A stretch of 64,000 nt of DNA from JARBAU01 sp029237525 (GTDB taxonomy: Archaea; Thermoproteota; Nitrososphaeria; Nitrososphaerales; Nitrososphaeraceae): positions 83,223 through 147,222 of the forward strand of contig DATBKT010000132.1 in the NCBI GenBank assembly GCA_036555705.1, written 5' to 3'. Positions 28,811 through 37,540 of this stretch are shown here, in pieces. Below the pieces are notes generated by a model. It saw only the letters and a list, made by a program, of their open reading frames with translations. It ran no database searches and was not told the DNA's origin. The translations under genes were made by a program, and so were the position numbers. Position 1 is the stretch's first letter, and each line of letters begins with the position of its first letter.

Positions 28811-29254
28811 AACTGCGGTTAAGTCTAATGTAGGATTTTCAGTAACTCAATAGAGTTTCAGAATATCCAAGAGTAGAAAAGATATGAAATAAGATCTTCA
28901 CCGATCCTTTTTTTTAGTTCTAAAGTTTAATATTCATCTAATCTCTGAGAAATTAATAATAGTCAACGCATTTTTGACTAAAATCATTAACTATGGGATG
29001 AAAGTTCGCTAGAAATATTTGCACCAAATGACTAGAAAGATCGAAAAGAGTTAATTCAAATGGTGTCTTCTAACGAAGTAAATTATTACCGTATTTGATG
29101 GCAAGTCAAAAAACCTATCTGAATCGCATAGTATTCGTATACTCTTTTGAAATATTTTTAATTGTTGAAGCACGAAAATATTCCTTTATTTTCCTACTCA
29201 TTTTTAATATTTACAGAATACAAATTGATTGTTTCAATAGCATTAAATACAAAC
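28811..29254. other. Gap after the polyhistidine gene
   Basis: No gene seen. It holds a T8 run at 28908-28915 (listed) and AT-rich sequence. Confidence 0.35.
28908..28915 (+). terminator. T-rich terminator candidate
   Basis: Eight consecutive T, about 100 bases after the polyhistidine stop. Archaeal RNA polymerase terminates at T tracts, so this could end that transcript. Confidence 0.3.
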
Positions 29255-30226
29255 CTAAGTGTTAGATTTTCGAATTCGAAGACTGGCTCGTACTGCCATT
29301 TCTAATTCAGCTACGACTGCATCAGTATCTTGAGGATTACTACTAAAGCTTGCTCCGGCTGCAAATTGGTGGCCACCACCAAGAGAAAGATTATCAGCTA
29401 TTTCGTTACATGCAATAGAACTATTATTTCGTCTAATACTCACGTCTCCCTTTGAATTGTAAAGCATTACTACATCAGCTCCACTCGACGAAAATAATTC
29501 ATCTGCGAATAGACTGTTCTGAATATAGGGAGAAGATCTGACAAACACAACTTTGACACCATCTACATTTTTAATCTTCATAGAAGATATCGACAGTTCC
29601 TTCTCATGATCACGTATCTTGACGTAATTGCCATATTGAACTTGCATTTCTATATCCCAGAGTATGCCTATAGCCGCTTTTCTCGCCAACTTATCGAGTC
29701 GTTCATAAAAGTCTTCGAAATTACTATAATAACGAATTAGCTCAGCTACGGGTGTGAGATATTCTGTTTTAGTAAAAAAGTCCATTGAGTGAGCCATATC
29801 TGCGAGCTTTGCAGCAATCTTGTTATCTTTTAAAAGAAAGTCATGCATTAATTCGGCAGCACATTTGTTCCCAGAATCATCTAGAACCAATTCGGCATGG
29901 CCCGTAAAGATGTTAACTGCCTGTTTTGGCCATGGATGGTGATCTATCCACGTTACTTTCCATTTATTCTGTTCTGCGTGATTGAAAATATCACAACATA
30001 TCTCAATGAGAGAACTGTTCTCATTCATTCCTAAATCTGAAATCAAAATGATCCCAGACTTGGTTGTAGAACTAATTTCAGTTCGGATAAACCTTGCCAA
30101 TTTTCTAAACGATTCAATTCCATATCCGAGGAAAAAGGTGCTAGCTTGCGGATATCGTATCAATCCTATGGATGCTGAATATATACCATCTAGATCTGAT
30201 TCATGAGATACAATTATGACTTCTAT
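29255..30226 (-). CDS. DHH-family phosphoesterase
   Basis: A DHH/DHHA1 phosphoesterase. Motifs: SHESDLDGIYSAS at the N-terminus (metal-binding H-x-D-x-D-type motif), ILISDLGMNENS, WIDHHPW (the DHH box) and GGGHQFAAGASF in the C-terminal DHHA1 domain. Such enzymes hydrolyse short oligoribonucleotides, cyclic dinucleotide products or DNA ends with Mn2+. The first motif lies upstream of the first available canonical start, a TTG at 30163. The only plausible start in the open frame is ATA at 30224-30226, directly before GAA GTC ATA. The stop upstream is at 30248-30250. I annotate from that ATA; a start lost by mutation is the alternative. Confidence 0.8.
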   Translation of the reverse strand: MEVIIVSHESDLDGIYSASIGLIRYPQASTFFLGYGIESFRKLARFIRTEISSTTKSGIILISDLGMNENSSLIEICCDIFNHAEQNKWKVTWIDHHPWPKQAVNIFTGHAELVLDDSGNKCAAELMHDFLLKDNKIAAKLADMAHSMDFFTKTEYLTPVAELIRYYSNFEDFYERLDKLARKAAIGILWDIEMQVQYGNYVKIRDHEKELSISSMKIKNVDGVKVVFVRSSPYIQNSLFADELFSSSGADVVMLYNSKGDVSIRRNNSSIACNEIADNLSLGGGHQFAAGASFSSNPQDTDAVVAELEMAVRASLRIRKSNT

Positions 30227-30433
30227 ATGGCTACACTCTCTCTTTGACTAACGAGATGATGCTAAAGAATTGAAATATAAAAATGTTTTACGGTTTTTCC
30301 AAATCGCTGCCCAACACAACAGAGATTCTATAGGTTACATATACTATTGTAGCAAATCATGTAAAATATTGGGGAATTAGACTTCTTATATTGTCGTTAT
30401 TTTCTTTATTTGCCCACTGTCATTGTGTAATAC

Positions 30434-31666
30434 GTGAGACAATTTTGGAAAAACCCTGTATTAGAACGATTAATAATGTTAAAGATGAAATCTAGTGATC
30501 GAGTTTCTTTGGTGCGAGTCCTAATTGCAGGAGGGGGCTATGCTGGATTGCAAACTGCAATAGTCCTGGAACGCTTGATGAGGGGCAAAAGAGAATGCGA
30601 GATAATACTAGTCGATAAAAGAGAATATCATACCTTGCTTCCTAGTTTGCCTGAAATTATTTCAAAGAGAGGATTTTCTATAATTTACTATAAGGATATA
30701 CTAAAAAATCGACACATTGAATTCATTCACGCTGCAATCAAAGACATTCGCCTAAACGAAAAGACTGCATTGGTCGTAAATGATCCCACCTACACGAAAA
30801 GCTTAGAATATGATTTTTTAGTCCTCTCGTTGGGAAGTCGACCATCCATCCCAAATATTCTTGGTATGAACAAATATGCGTATTTTTTTAACACCATAGA
30901 AGATGCACAACTAATAGCAACTGCTTTACAAAATATGGAAGGAGAAAAGATAGTTGTTATTGGGGGAGCCGGAGCAACGGGAGTCGAGCTCGCTGGAGAA
31001 ATTGCAACACTGCAATCCATCAAGCCTCAAAGCAGTTCTAAGAAAGTTGTACTGATATCTACGAGTTTACTAAATGGATTTCCTAATGAGGCAATCAAAT
31101 GGGCAAAAATTTATCTTGACAGTTTGGGAGTTCTATTACTCGTAGGTAGCGAGTATTCTATCGTAGAGATTAGACCACATTCGGTACGGCTTAAAAATGG
31201 TAGTGAGATAAAGAACGCTTTATTTATCTGGACAGGTGGAGTAGTTGCTACCCCGTTTCTCAAACAAATCGGTCTGAAAATAGGTGAGAAGGGTAGAGTG
31301 TTGGTTAATAATTACCTCCAACCAGAAGGCAGAAATGATGTTTTTGTGATAGGTGATTCAGCACTTATACTAGATAATCTCGGACACTCGCTTCCGACTA
31401 ACGCCTATTTTGCAAAGGAGCATGGTAAAGTGGCTGCGTACAATATTTATGCTAAAATAAATGGGCTACCATTGCGAAAATTCTCACCCACCGATCCTGC
31501 ATCGACCTACGCCATATCCATAGGATCTGAGTTTGCCATTTCTAGAATATCTGGATTGGATCTCTTTGGCCATTCAGCAAGTAACCTAAAGAAGGTTATA
31601 AAATTGAAGTATCTGAACGAAATAGGTGGTGTTTCCCTCGCTGGTAAGGAATATTCCAGGTTTTAG
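30434..31666 (+). CDS. Type II NADH dehydrogenase / FAD-dependent pyridine nucleotide oxidoreductase
   Basis: A 410-residue flavoprotein from a GTG start; an ATG at 30476 is an alternative that still leaves the FAD fold intact. Two Rossmann folds are visible: VLIAGGGYAGLQTAIVLE (29-46, FAD) and IVVIGGAGATGVELAGEI (about 173-190, NADH). They are followed by the FAD-closing motif FVIGDSA near residue 309. HTLLPSLPEI after the first fold is typical of NDH-2. NDH-2 passes electrons from NADH to quinone at the inner membrane face without pumping. The C-terminus could be a membrane-association segment. It stands alone. Confidence 0.85.
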   Translation: MRQFWKNPVLERLIMLKMKSSDRVSLVRVLIAGGGYAGLQTAIVLERLMRGKRECEIILVDKREYHTLLPSLPEIISKRGFSIIYYKDILKNRHIEFIHAAIKDIRLNEKTALVVNDPTYTKSLEYDFLVLSLGSRPSIPNILGMNKYAYFFNTIEDAQLIATALQNMEGEKIVVIGGAGATGVELAGEIATLQSIKPQSSSKKVVLISTSLLNGFPNEAIKWAKIYLDSLGVLLLVGSEYSIVEIRPHSVRLKNGSEIKNALFIWTGGVVATPFLKQIGLKIGEKGRVLVNNYLQPEGRNDVFVIGDSALILDNLGHSLPTNAYFAKEHGKVAAYNIYAKINGLPLRKFSPTDPASTYAISIGSEFAISRISGLDLFGHSASNLKKVIKLKYLNEIGGVSLAGKEYSRF

Positions 31667-31729
31667 GAGAAAGGCTACATTGAGATATAGAAATAACTTA
31701 ATCATAAAATTTTCTTGTGATTTTCAATC

Positions 31730-31867
31730 TCATTTCTGATTGGTATCCTCATTAATCAGCCAATGTATTTCCTGGTAGCAATCCTTACACAAATGTTTAT
31801 TATTGGTGTGTTCGCAACTATAGCTCTGAGGATTAGGATCACCGCATCGAAAACATGCATTAGACAT
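31730..31867 (-). CDS. Tiny zinc-ribbon protein (45 aa)
   Basis: An ATG-started 45-residue protein with clear zinc spacing: ACFRCGD (Cys5, Cys8), SCEH (Cys18, His20), HLCKDCYQEIH (His25, Cys27, Cys30, His35). Two CxxC pairs and extra Cys/His could hold one or two zinc ions. Too short for most gene finders. It is read on the strand opposite its left neighbour, NDH-2. The composition (no low complexity, ordered Cys pairs) argues that it is real. Role unknown; small zinc ribbons often bind RNA, DNA or ribosomes. Confidence 0.65.
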   Translation of the reverse strand: MSNACFRCGDPNPQSYSCEHTNNKHLCKDCYQEIHWLINEDTNQK

Positions 31868-32057
31868 AATCTGATTTTATTGAGTTATGACTGTTTATAA
31901 TTGTAGTTATAGATTAGAAACAAAAAATGGACAAGCCCAATAATGGTTGGCTATCAGACATTACTCAATAGTTAAGAGTTAGTGGTAGAATTGTTCATTT
32001 ACCGATAGAATGGTATTAACTCAAGTACCTGCCCGAAATCTAAAAAAATTGGTGTTA

Positions 32058-32753
32058 TTAGTAAACGGATGTTTCGGTCCTTCTAGAGGTAATGCCATCT
32101 GTCGATGGCAAGTCGGGAAATTTGCTTCTCGTGCTTTCCTCTACTGTTGCAGTTGCTTCTTCGATTATTTTCATTGCTTCTTCATCAAGACTGGTGATCC
32201 CTCCTATGTCTTTAGCTACTGCAGATGAAGATATTGCTTGACCAGTTCCAGTTAAAATATTACCTAAGAGATCGGATATCTGTCCCAATGATTGATCAGC
32301 TTCTGGCATCATAGATGATAATCCTCCTTGTATTCCCTTTATTACTGACATAGCTGGACTTAGAGTAACTACCACATCTCCAAGTTCAGTCATTGTATTT
32401 AGCCTCAACTGTATCTGTTCCAAAGCCAATTTCGCAGAGTCCACCATAGTGTTCATTTTGCGAACTTGAGATAATTCACTGGACAACAATTTGGCATATT
32501 GTCCATCATGATTCTGAACAGCTTGAATCACACGATCAAAGATTAGCTTATCCTTTTCGTTCATCTTCGTAGATATCGCGTCTAACTTGGAAATCTGCAT
32601 TTGCAATTTTTTCTGAGCTTCCTCTATTCTCGGTCTCAGTGGCTCTGATGATTTTATCCCCTCTCGAATTTTATTCCTTACACTCTCGCTAACGCTCTCA
32701 CCTTGTTGAGGTCGACTCCATTTATTCCCAAACGACATTTTGTGATACCTCAT
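32058..32753 (-). CDS. cdvB: CdvB-like ESCRT-III protein
   Basis: A 231-residue helical protein. The basic N-terminus (KWSRPQ) and helices 1-2 (EPLRPRIEEAQKKLQMQISK, DAISTKMNEKDKLIFDRVIQ) form the ESCRT-III hairpin. QYAKLLSSELSQVRKMNTMV and the 'LxLxTMTELGDVVVTLSPAM' segment are hallmarks of archaeal CdvB. An acidic helix near the C-terminus (SLDEEAMKIIEEATATVEES) resembles the regulatory helix. ESCRT-III filaments constrict the membrane at division in these archaea. CdvA and CdvC (Vps4) are not in the window, so this is probably one of several CdvB paralogues. Confidence 0.85.
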   Translation of the reverse strand: MRYHKMSFGNKWSRPQQGESVSESVRNKIREGIKSSEPLRPRIEEAQKKLQMQISKLDAISTKMNEKDKLIFDRVIQAVQNHDGQYAKLLSSELSQVRKMNTMVDSAKLALEQIQLRLNTMTELGDVVVTLSPAMSVIKGIQGGLSSMMPEADQSLGQISDLLGNILTGTGQAISSSAVAKDIGGITSLDEEAMKIIEEATATVEESTRSKFPDLPSTDGITSRRTETSVY

Positions 32754-33202
32754 ATTTACTAGACGAGTTATTGTTATTGTACATCAAGAAAAGTTGTTTA
32801 ACAGCTTTAAGTTATTTATTGACTAAGAACTATGGTAATGAAGAGGAAATAAACCTTGAGCCTGATGAGAAAAAATTCAATTATTGTGTTTGCCTTAGAT
32901 GGAAACAATTTGGTGTTATATTCTACATTTTTCGCCTACCTTAATTTTAGTTGTATTTTCTTCACCAAATTACTATGCAGTCAGAAATATGCGGTAAGAA
33001 AACATCATATCGCTTTCAGATTTGAATTATAAAGTGGGTTGGTTCATTTTTGCAATGAGTTTAAAAGTCGAAAGTATTATGATGACCTTGCAAGTGGATT
33101 GAATCCTTAATAGCTATACCATATCTTATTTTGGATTAGTTTTCCAAATCTGGATTATCCCATCAAAAAATTTATTTAAACACTTGATTATAAGGTACAG
33201 TA
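32754..33202. other. Divergent region, no gene
   Basis: This lies between divergent cdvB and the CBS protein. A TTTATTTAAA element at 33170-33179 lies about 25 bases before the GTG at 33203, a good TATA box with a near-leaderless start. Confidence 0.45.
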
Positions 33203-33790
33203 GTGATAGACGATAAAAGTTTCAATAGATCTTCCTTATTGTCGATGCCAGTTTCGTTTGCAATGAACACTGATGTCATTATTTTGGAGCAGTCCGGAAC
33301 AGTTGCTGATGCAATCACTGCAATGAAAGATAACCAAGTTCGCTCTATCCTTGTGTCGGACCCTGGTGGGCAAATTATCGGATTGGTATCAAAAACTGAC
33401 ATACTTTTCAAAGTAGCAGCTATTCACAAATCGCCAGCTAAAATAACGATCAAAGAGGTTATGTCTTCACCTGTTATTTCAGTTCCCCCTGAAATGTCGA
33501 TTTCGGATGCTCTATCTGTGATGGAAAAGCACATTATTAGACAGCTCATAATTACGACATCAAATAGTGTGTTGGGTATTATTAGTAGAGATGGTATAAT
33601 GGCGAAAATGGAAAAAGCCGCAATGGAAACTATTAATGCAGCTACTACCTCTTCGTCGCTGTGTATTTTGAACCCTTTTGCATCGACCCATTTGAAAGAC
33701 AAAAGAGCGATGTTGATATGCCCCCACTGTCAGCAAGAGTACGTTGATAAGGAGGTCCTTTCAAAGCACATGCAGTCTACGCATACATGA
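33203..33790 (+). CDS. CBS-domain pair fused to a C2H2 zinc finger
   Basis: A 195-residue protein from a GTG start. Two CBS domains cover about 15-70 (VIILEQSGTVADAITAMKDN, IIGLVSKTDIL) and 84-137 (VMSSPVISVPPEMSISDALS, VLGIISRDGIM). A linker helix leads to CPHCQQEYVDKEVLSKHMQS followed by TH: C-x2-C-x12-H-x4-H, a classical C2H2 finger at the very C-terminus. CBS pairs bind adenosine nucleotides and act as energy or redox switches. The finger suggests binding to DNA, RNA or a protein partner. The TATA box sits 25 bases upstream, predicting a leaderless mRNA. The combination suggests a nucleotide-gated regulator. Confidence 0.85.
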   Translation: MIDDKSFNRSSLLSMPVSFAMNTDVIILEQSGTVADAITAMKDNQVRSILVSDPGGQIIGLVSKTDILFKVAAIHKSPAKITIKEVMSSPVISVPPEMSISDALSVMEKHIIRQLIITTSNSVLGIISRDGIMAKMEKAAMETINAATTSSSLCILNPFASTHLKDKRAMLICPHCQQEYVDKEVLSKHMQSTHT

Positions 33791-34411
33791 TTCTTATTAC
33801 GCAATAATACCCCTAGTCCTCAGATTAGTTTCTCATTAATGGGACTTTTACTATCCAGACTAGCTTGATAAAATTGAGATTATCCATTAGAAAACTAATC
33901 ATGTCCCCATCGAAGATCATGTACATACAAATAACTTTCATTAACAGAAGTCGTCGAGTTTGCTTTTCGACAATCTAGAACTGAACGCAATAGCTTGGTG
34001 CAATTGCAATATATGCTCGTTTTCTACAGCTTCACCACTGTGAACTACGTTTATCATTTGATTTTTTTCTATGCTAAAGATTTTGTCATTTAATTCGATC
34101 TGTTGGTTCAAGTCACCTGATAGTAATTTTGGTAATTCTATCAGTTATTTAATACCTTTAATTGCGACTAGGCCCCCACTGATATATTCTTAATTTTACA
34201 AATAATACTATTAGAATTTGTCTGCTATCACGGTGTATAGGGATAGTCATGCATATTCTACATCTTAATGTTTATCATATCAATAATCCTATGTTAACAT
34301 CTGTTTTCCTAAGTTAATCAAAGATAAGTAACAACTAACAAATAATATCTTTTATAGATGATTATTTTTCAATTGTTAGTATTTTCGATAACAAACATTA
34401 TATTCGATTAA
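33791..34411. other. Upstream region of glnA with a possible small ORF
   Basis: No large gene. It contains a minus-strand protein-like frame at 33941-34111 (listed) and, near 34349, a CTTTTATAG element about 60 bases before glnA that may be its TATA box. Confidence 0.35.
33941..34111 (-). CDS. Possible 56-residue protein
   Basis: A TTG-started frame reading MNQQIELNDKIFSIEKNQ, then MINVVHSGEAVENEHILQLH and a basic end. It has good amino-acid balance and amphipathic helix character. The open frame extends a further 12 codons upstream without a better start. No family known. It could also be a decayed fragment. Confidence 0.3.
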   Translation of the reverse strand: MNQQIELNDKIFSIEKNQMINVVHSGEAVENEHILQLHQAIAFSSRLSKSKLDDFC

Positions 34412-35947
34412 ATGGATTCTATCCCTGTGACTAATAGAAGTTATGACGCTGTAGTTGGTCCGTCACTCAAGCAGAGTGAAAATAGCAATAGAATACAAGA
34501 TATGGAGTTTCTTCAAGTAAGATATACAAACATTCTAGGTAGATTTCTTGCAAAATATGCAATGATTGAAAATGATGATTTACAAAAATTGATATCAGAA
34601 GGGATAGGTTTAGATGGCTCATCGGTAGAAGGTTTTGCGAGTATAGATGACTCAGATTTTCTTTTAGTTCCCGATAAATATACACTTAGATTGTTTCCCT
34701 TTAGTAAAAGGCTTACAGGTTCGGTAATTTCTGATGTCTACCTAGGATATCAACGAGGTAGATTATGTGAAGATCCCAGGTACGTCTCACAAATTATGGA
34801 GGATCGTCTAGGTGAACAAGGCCTTACTTGCCAGATTGGGGCAGAAGTTGAATGCTTCATCTTTGATAAAATAATCTTTCATCATCATGACACTTCTGAA
34901 GGAAGTGCACTTGAAGAGATAGAAGTTGTATCTGAAGAGAATCTGGGAAAAGGTAACTACCCAATAAGAACGAAGTCAGGATATGATGCTCCTCCGTTCC
35001 AAGATTCACTTTTGGATTTCAGGTTCGAGGTCGCGAGGATCCTTAAAGATTACTATAACATCAATGTAACAAATTTGAATCATGAGGTGGCAAGTACTGG
35101 CCAAATTGAAATAAATTTTCTTCATAATAGTTTAACTAAAACTGCAGACAATGTTCAAAATTACAAGGATGTAGTCAGAAATGTGGCAAAAAAAAGCAAT
35201 CGGATTGCAAATTTCATGCCTAAGCCAATATTTGAATGTTCACCTAATCGCAAAAAAATAGATTCCAACCTTGGAGAGGATGGTAATGATAATGGCTCAG
35301 GCATGCATGTAAGTGTTAGTTTGTGGACCAAGTCTTCACTTGGTTCAGCCCCTGAGGACTGTTGCAACATTTTTTACGATTCCAATGATGATTATTCCAA
35401 CCTCAGTCAGGCTGGTCGCTATTTCGTTGGGGGAATTCTCGATCATTCTCAGTCATTAGCTGCCATAGTTGCGCCTACAGTGAATTCTTACCAACGAATA
35501 GTTCCAGGATATGAAGCACCAGTGTATATTGCATGGGCTAGAGGCAATCGTTCTACTGTAATTCGAATACCGATAAATGACAAAGATAATTACAAAACAA
35601 AGAGGCTTGAGTTTAGAGCTCCTGATCCTTCATCCAATCCCTATTTGGTATTCCCGGCAATAGTAGCAGCAGGTCTCGATGGCATTCAGAAAAAAACAGA
35701 TCCAGGATCTCCCATAGATGAAAACATATACAAGATGTCTGAATCTAGAAGAAGCAGCTTGGCAATTCATTCACTCCCACGCACATTACAGGACTCGCTT
35801 GATAGTCTAAAAAGTGATATGAATTATCTCCAAACATATTTTAGCGATAAGCTGATTGAAACATATTTAACAATCAAACAAAGTGAAACTAAAATAATCA
35901 ATGAAAAATCAAAATCACAGCAGTTCTTGTACTATTTCGATATATGA
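34412..35947 (+). CDS. glnA: Glutamine synthetase
   Basis: A 511-residue type I glutamine synthetase. Landmarks: the N-terminal beta-grasp with MEFLQVRYTNILGRF (about 32-46), GIGLDGSSVEGFASI (the latch/SVxGF motif), GAEVECFIFD (first metal Glu residues), NHEVASTGQIEINF, DNGSGMHVSVSLW (ammonium/glutamate site) and LEFRAPDPSSNPYLVFPAI. Catalytic Glu and Arg residues are visible (GNRSTVIRIP). It makes glutamine from glutamate, ammonia and ATP and is the ammonia-assimilation route. Slightly longer than the bacterial form because of internal inserts near residues 150-190. No adenylylation Tyr motif was clearly seen at the C-terminus. Confidence 0.92.
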   Translation: MDSIPVTNRSYDAVVGPSLKQSENSNRIQDMEFLQVRYTNILGRFLAKYAMIENDDLQKLISEGIGLDGSSVEGFASIDDSDFLLVPDKYTLRLFPFSKRLTGSVISDVYLGYQRGRLCEDPRYVSQIMEDRLGEQGLTCQIGAEVECFIFDKIIFHHHDTSEGSALEEIEVVSEENLGKGNYPIRTKSGYDAPPFQDSLLDFRFEVARILKDYYNINVTNLNHEVASTGQIEINFLHNSLTKTADNVQNYKDVVRNVAKKSNRIANFMPKPIFECSPNRKKIDSNLGEDGNDNGSGMHVSVSLWTKSSLGSAPEDCCNIFYDSNDDYSNLSQAGRYFVGGILDHSQSLAAIVAPTVNSYQRIVPGYEAPVYIAWARGNRSTVIRIPINDKDNYKTKRLEFRAPDPSSNPYLVFPAIVAAGLDGIQKKTDPGSPIDENIYKMSESRRSSLAIHSLPRTLQDSLDSLKSDMNYLQTYFSDKLIETYLTIKQSETKIINEKSKSQQFLYYFDI

Positions 35948-36066
35948 TTTTTCAAGAGTTTAGTGGAGTATGTATTGATATATGTATTGATAAATCTTGC
36001 ATGTTTTCAGACCATATTGTGAAGTACGGCTTTATTGCGGTCAGTGACAAAAGTTCTATTAGGTAG

Positions 36067-36747
36067 TTGCATTTATGTACTGTAGTGAGATTTAAAGACT
36101 GGTTTCAGAATAAACTAAAGCAAAAACCGACCGATGAAGATTTTGATTTATCATCTAAATCGCGAGAAAAGAAAGATAATCTAAGCTATATTGAACCTGA
36201 GGCGCAAAGCTCTGCAAGGATAAATCCAGACTCGACTCACGAACACGAAGGCACACAACAGTATCAAACCCAGTCTGAAGTAGAAATGGATGATGACAAG
36301 CTTGAATATATAAGTACTGAGAAGAATTATCAGGATAGTGGTTTTGATGGTAATATTCGTGATTCTAAAGAAATACTTAATGAGAGCAAGGTATCGGTCT
36401 CACCACTACGCGTTTCAGATGATGATGACTATGCGACCAACCTTCTTACCAGTTTGCCAGAGCTATGGACTGGTAAGGAAATGAAGCTACATGTTATAGC
36501 CGACTTCCGAGATGCAACCTGGATTATGAAAAAGGTCTTTCAGCAGGTGGAGTGTGGGTTGATAAATGCAGATATTAAGGTCAAAGAATTCACACATCTG
36601 TGCGATATTACATTTATTCTTCGCGTATCAGAGGGATTATCAGGATTTCCTGCTGCTATCACAGCCATAAATCCTACTCTTTCATACCTATTGATATCAA
36701 TAAAGACCGAAGCAATTGCAAGAAGAAAAAGAAGGTTAGGGCTCTAG
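36067..36747 (+). CDS. Unknown protein with acidic linker and C-terminal domain
   Basis: A 226-residue protein from a TTG start. Residues about 15-115 are low-complexity, rich in Asp/Glu/Ser/Lys, and probably disordered. A folded domain of about 100 residues follows: LLTSLPELWTGKEMKLHVIA, WIMKKVFQQVECGLINADIK and LCDITFILRVSEGLSGFP. It ends in basic IARRKRRLGL. No family is recognised. The disordered acidic tether with a small folded end resembles cell-division or membrane adaptor proteins, but I see no SepF or other known signature. It follows glnA by about 120 bases on the same strand. Confidence 0.6.
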   Translation: MHLCTVVRFKDWFQNKLKQKPTDEDFDLSSKSREKKDNLSYIEPEAQSSARINPDSTHEHEGTQQYQTQSEVEMDDDKLEYISTEKNYQDSGFDGNIRDSKEILNESKVSVSPLRVSDDDDYATNLLTSLPELWTGKEMKLHVIADFRDATWIMKKVFQQVECGLINADIKVKEFTHLCDITFILRVSEGLSGFPAAITAINPTLSYLLISIKTEAIARRKRRLGL

Positions 36748-36880
36748 TCAAGCTCCAGACCAGCCAAGAACTACTGATACCAATTTTTCAATTTAATGTT
36801 CGGGCGGTTATTTATACTTCAAATCTTGTATATAATTGGTATATAATACTGCATAGAACACTCCTCATGCACCATCGTGT

Positions 36881-37252
36881 CTAGCGTGTTCCAGATTGAT
36901 TCGAGCTTGTAAATACTTGGCTATAACAATCTCTGACATCGGCTGAAGTCAACTGACCATCATCTTTTGAAAGATCAGATTCGCACTTTGATAATTCGGT
37001 CAAGTCTTTTTTCGAATTTTTTTGATTGGGACTAGCAGAATTCGTATTATCGCTACTGTCTTTCCCTTGACCATTTGCATTATGGATAAGATTTATCCCA
37101 AAGATTAGCATAGATGTAACTGCTACTGTGATCAGGACTTTACTTGATTTATTTCCTACTGGCATTGAATCAGAAATGACTGCATTTTTAATAGGGAGTT
37201 TGTAAGATAGTATAATAAATGTAGTCGTGTCTAATTTAACCCGATTTTTCAT
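36881..37252 (-). CDS. Small exported or anchored unknown protein
   Basis: A 123-residue protein; the likelier start is the internal Met at residue 31 (MPVGNKSSKVLITVAVTSML), which gives a basic N-region and a hydrophobic helix ending near IHNANGQ. The outside part is hydrophilic (SSDNTNSASPNQKNSKKD). It ends with LSKCESDLSKDDGQLTSADV plus a Cys at DCYSQVF, so the two Cys may pair. The pattern 'L-x-x-C-x-x-D-x-x-x-D-D-G-x-x-T-x-A-D-x-x-x-C' may be a family signature in these archaea. Function unknown. Confidence 0.55.
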   Translation of the reverse strand: MKNRVKLDTTTFIILSYKLPIKNAVISDSMPVGNKSSKVLITVAVTSMLIFGINLIHNANGQGKDSSDNTNSASPNQKNSKKDLTELSKCESDLSKDDGQLTSADVRDCYSQVFTSSNQSGTR

Positions 37253-37540
37253 CTAGTCTATTGATCAGTATATTTACTCAAAGCATTTGGATAATTAGAA
37301 TCAGAAATAAGCAATGAGGATGTCGCGTCTGGCAATTGGATTTGTACGCCAGTAAATCGGATACGATATGACTTGCACTCCATCTTCTCACACAATGTAT
37401 ATCAAAGAGGGATGTCAGCATTCTGTCTCGCGCAAGATCCAAGTTTACGATATATCCAGAATAGAGTCTCAGTTCGTAATTTAGTACGATCACTTATTGA
37501 TGACCATATTAGATAATAGACAGAAGAGCTAATATAAAAT

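Noticed and set aside
34021..34160. GGTTCAAGTCACC resembling a tRNA T-arm
   Set aside because: No acceptor stem, D-arm or anticodon arm can be formed around it; it lies in a protein-like frame on the other strand.
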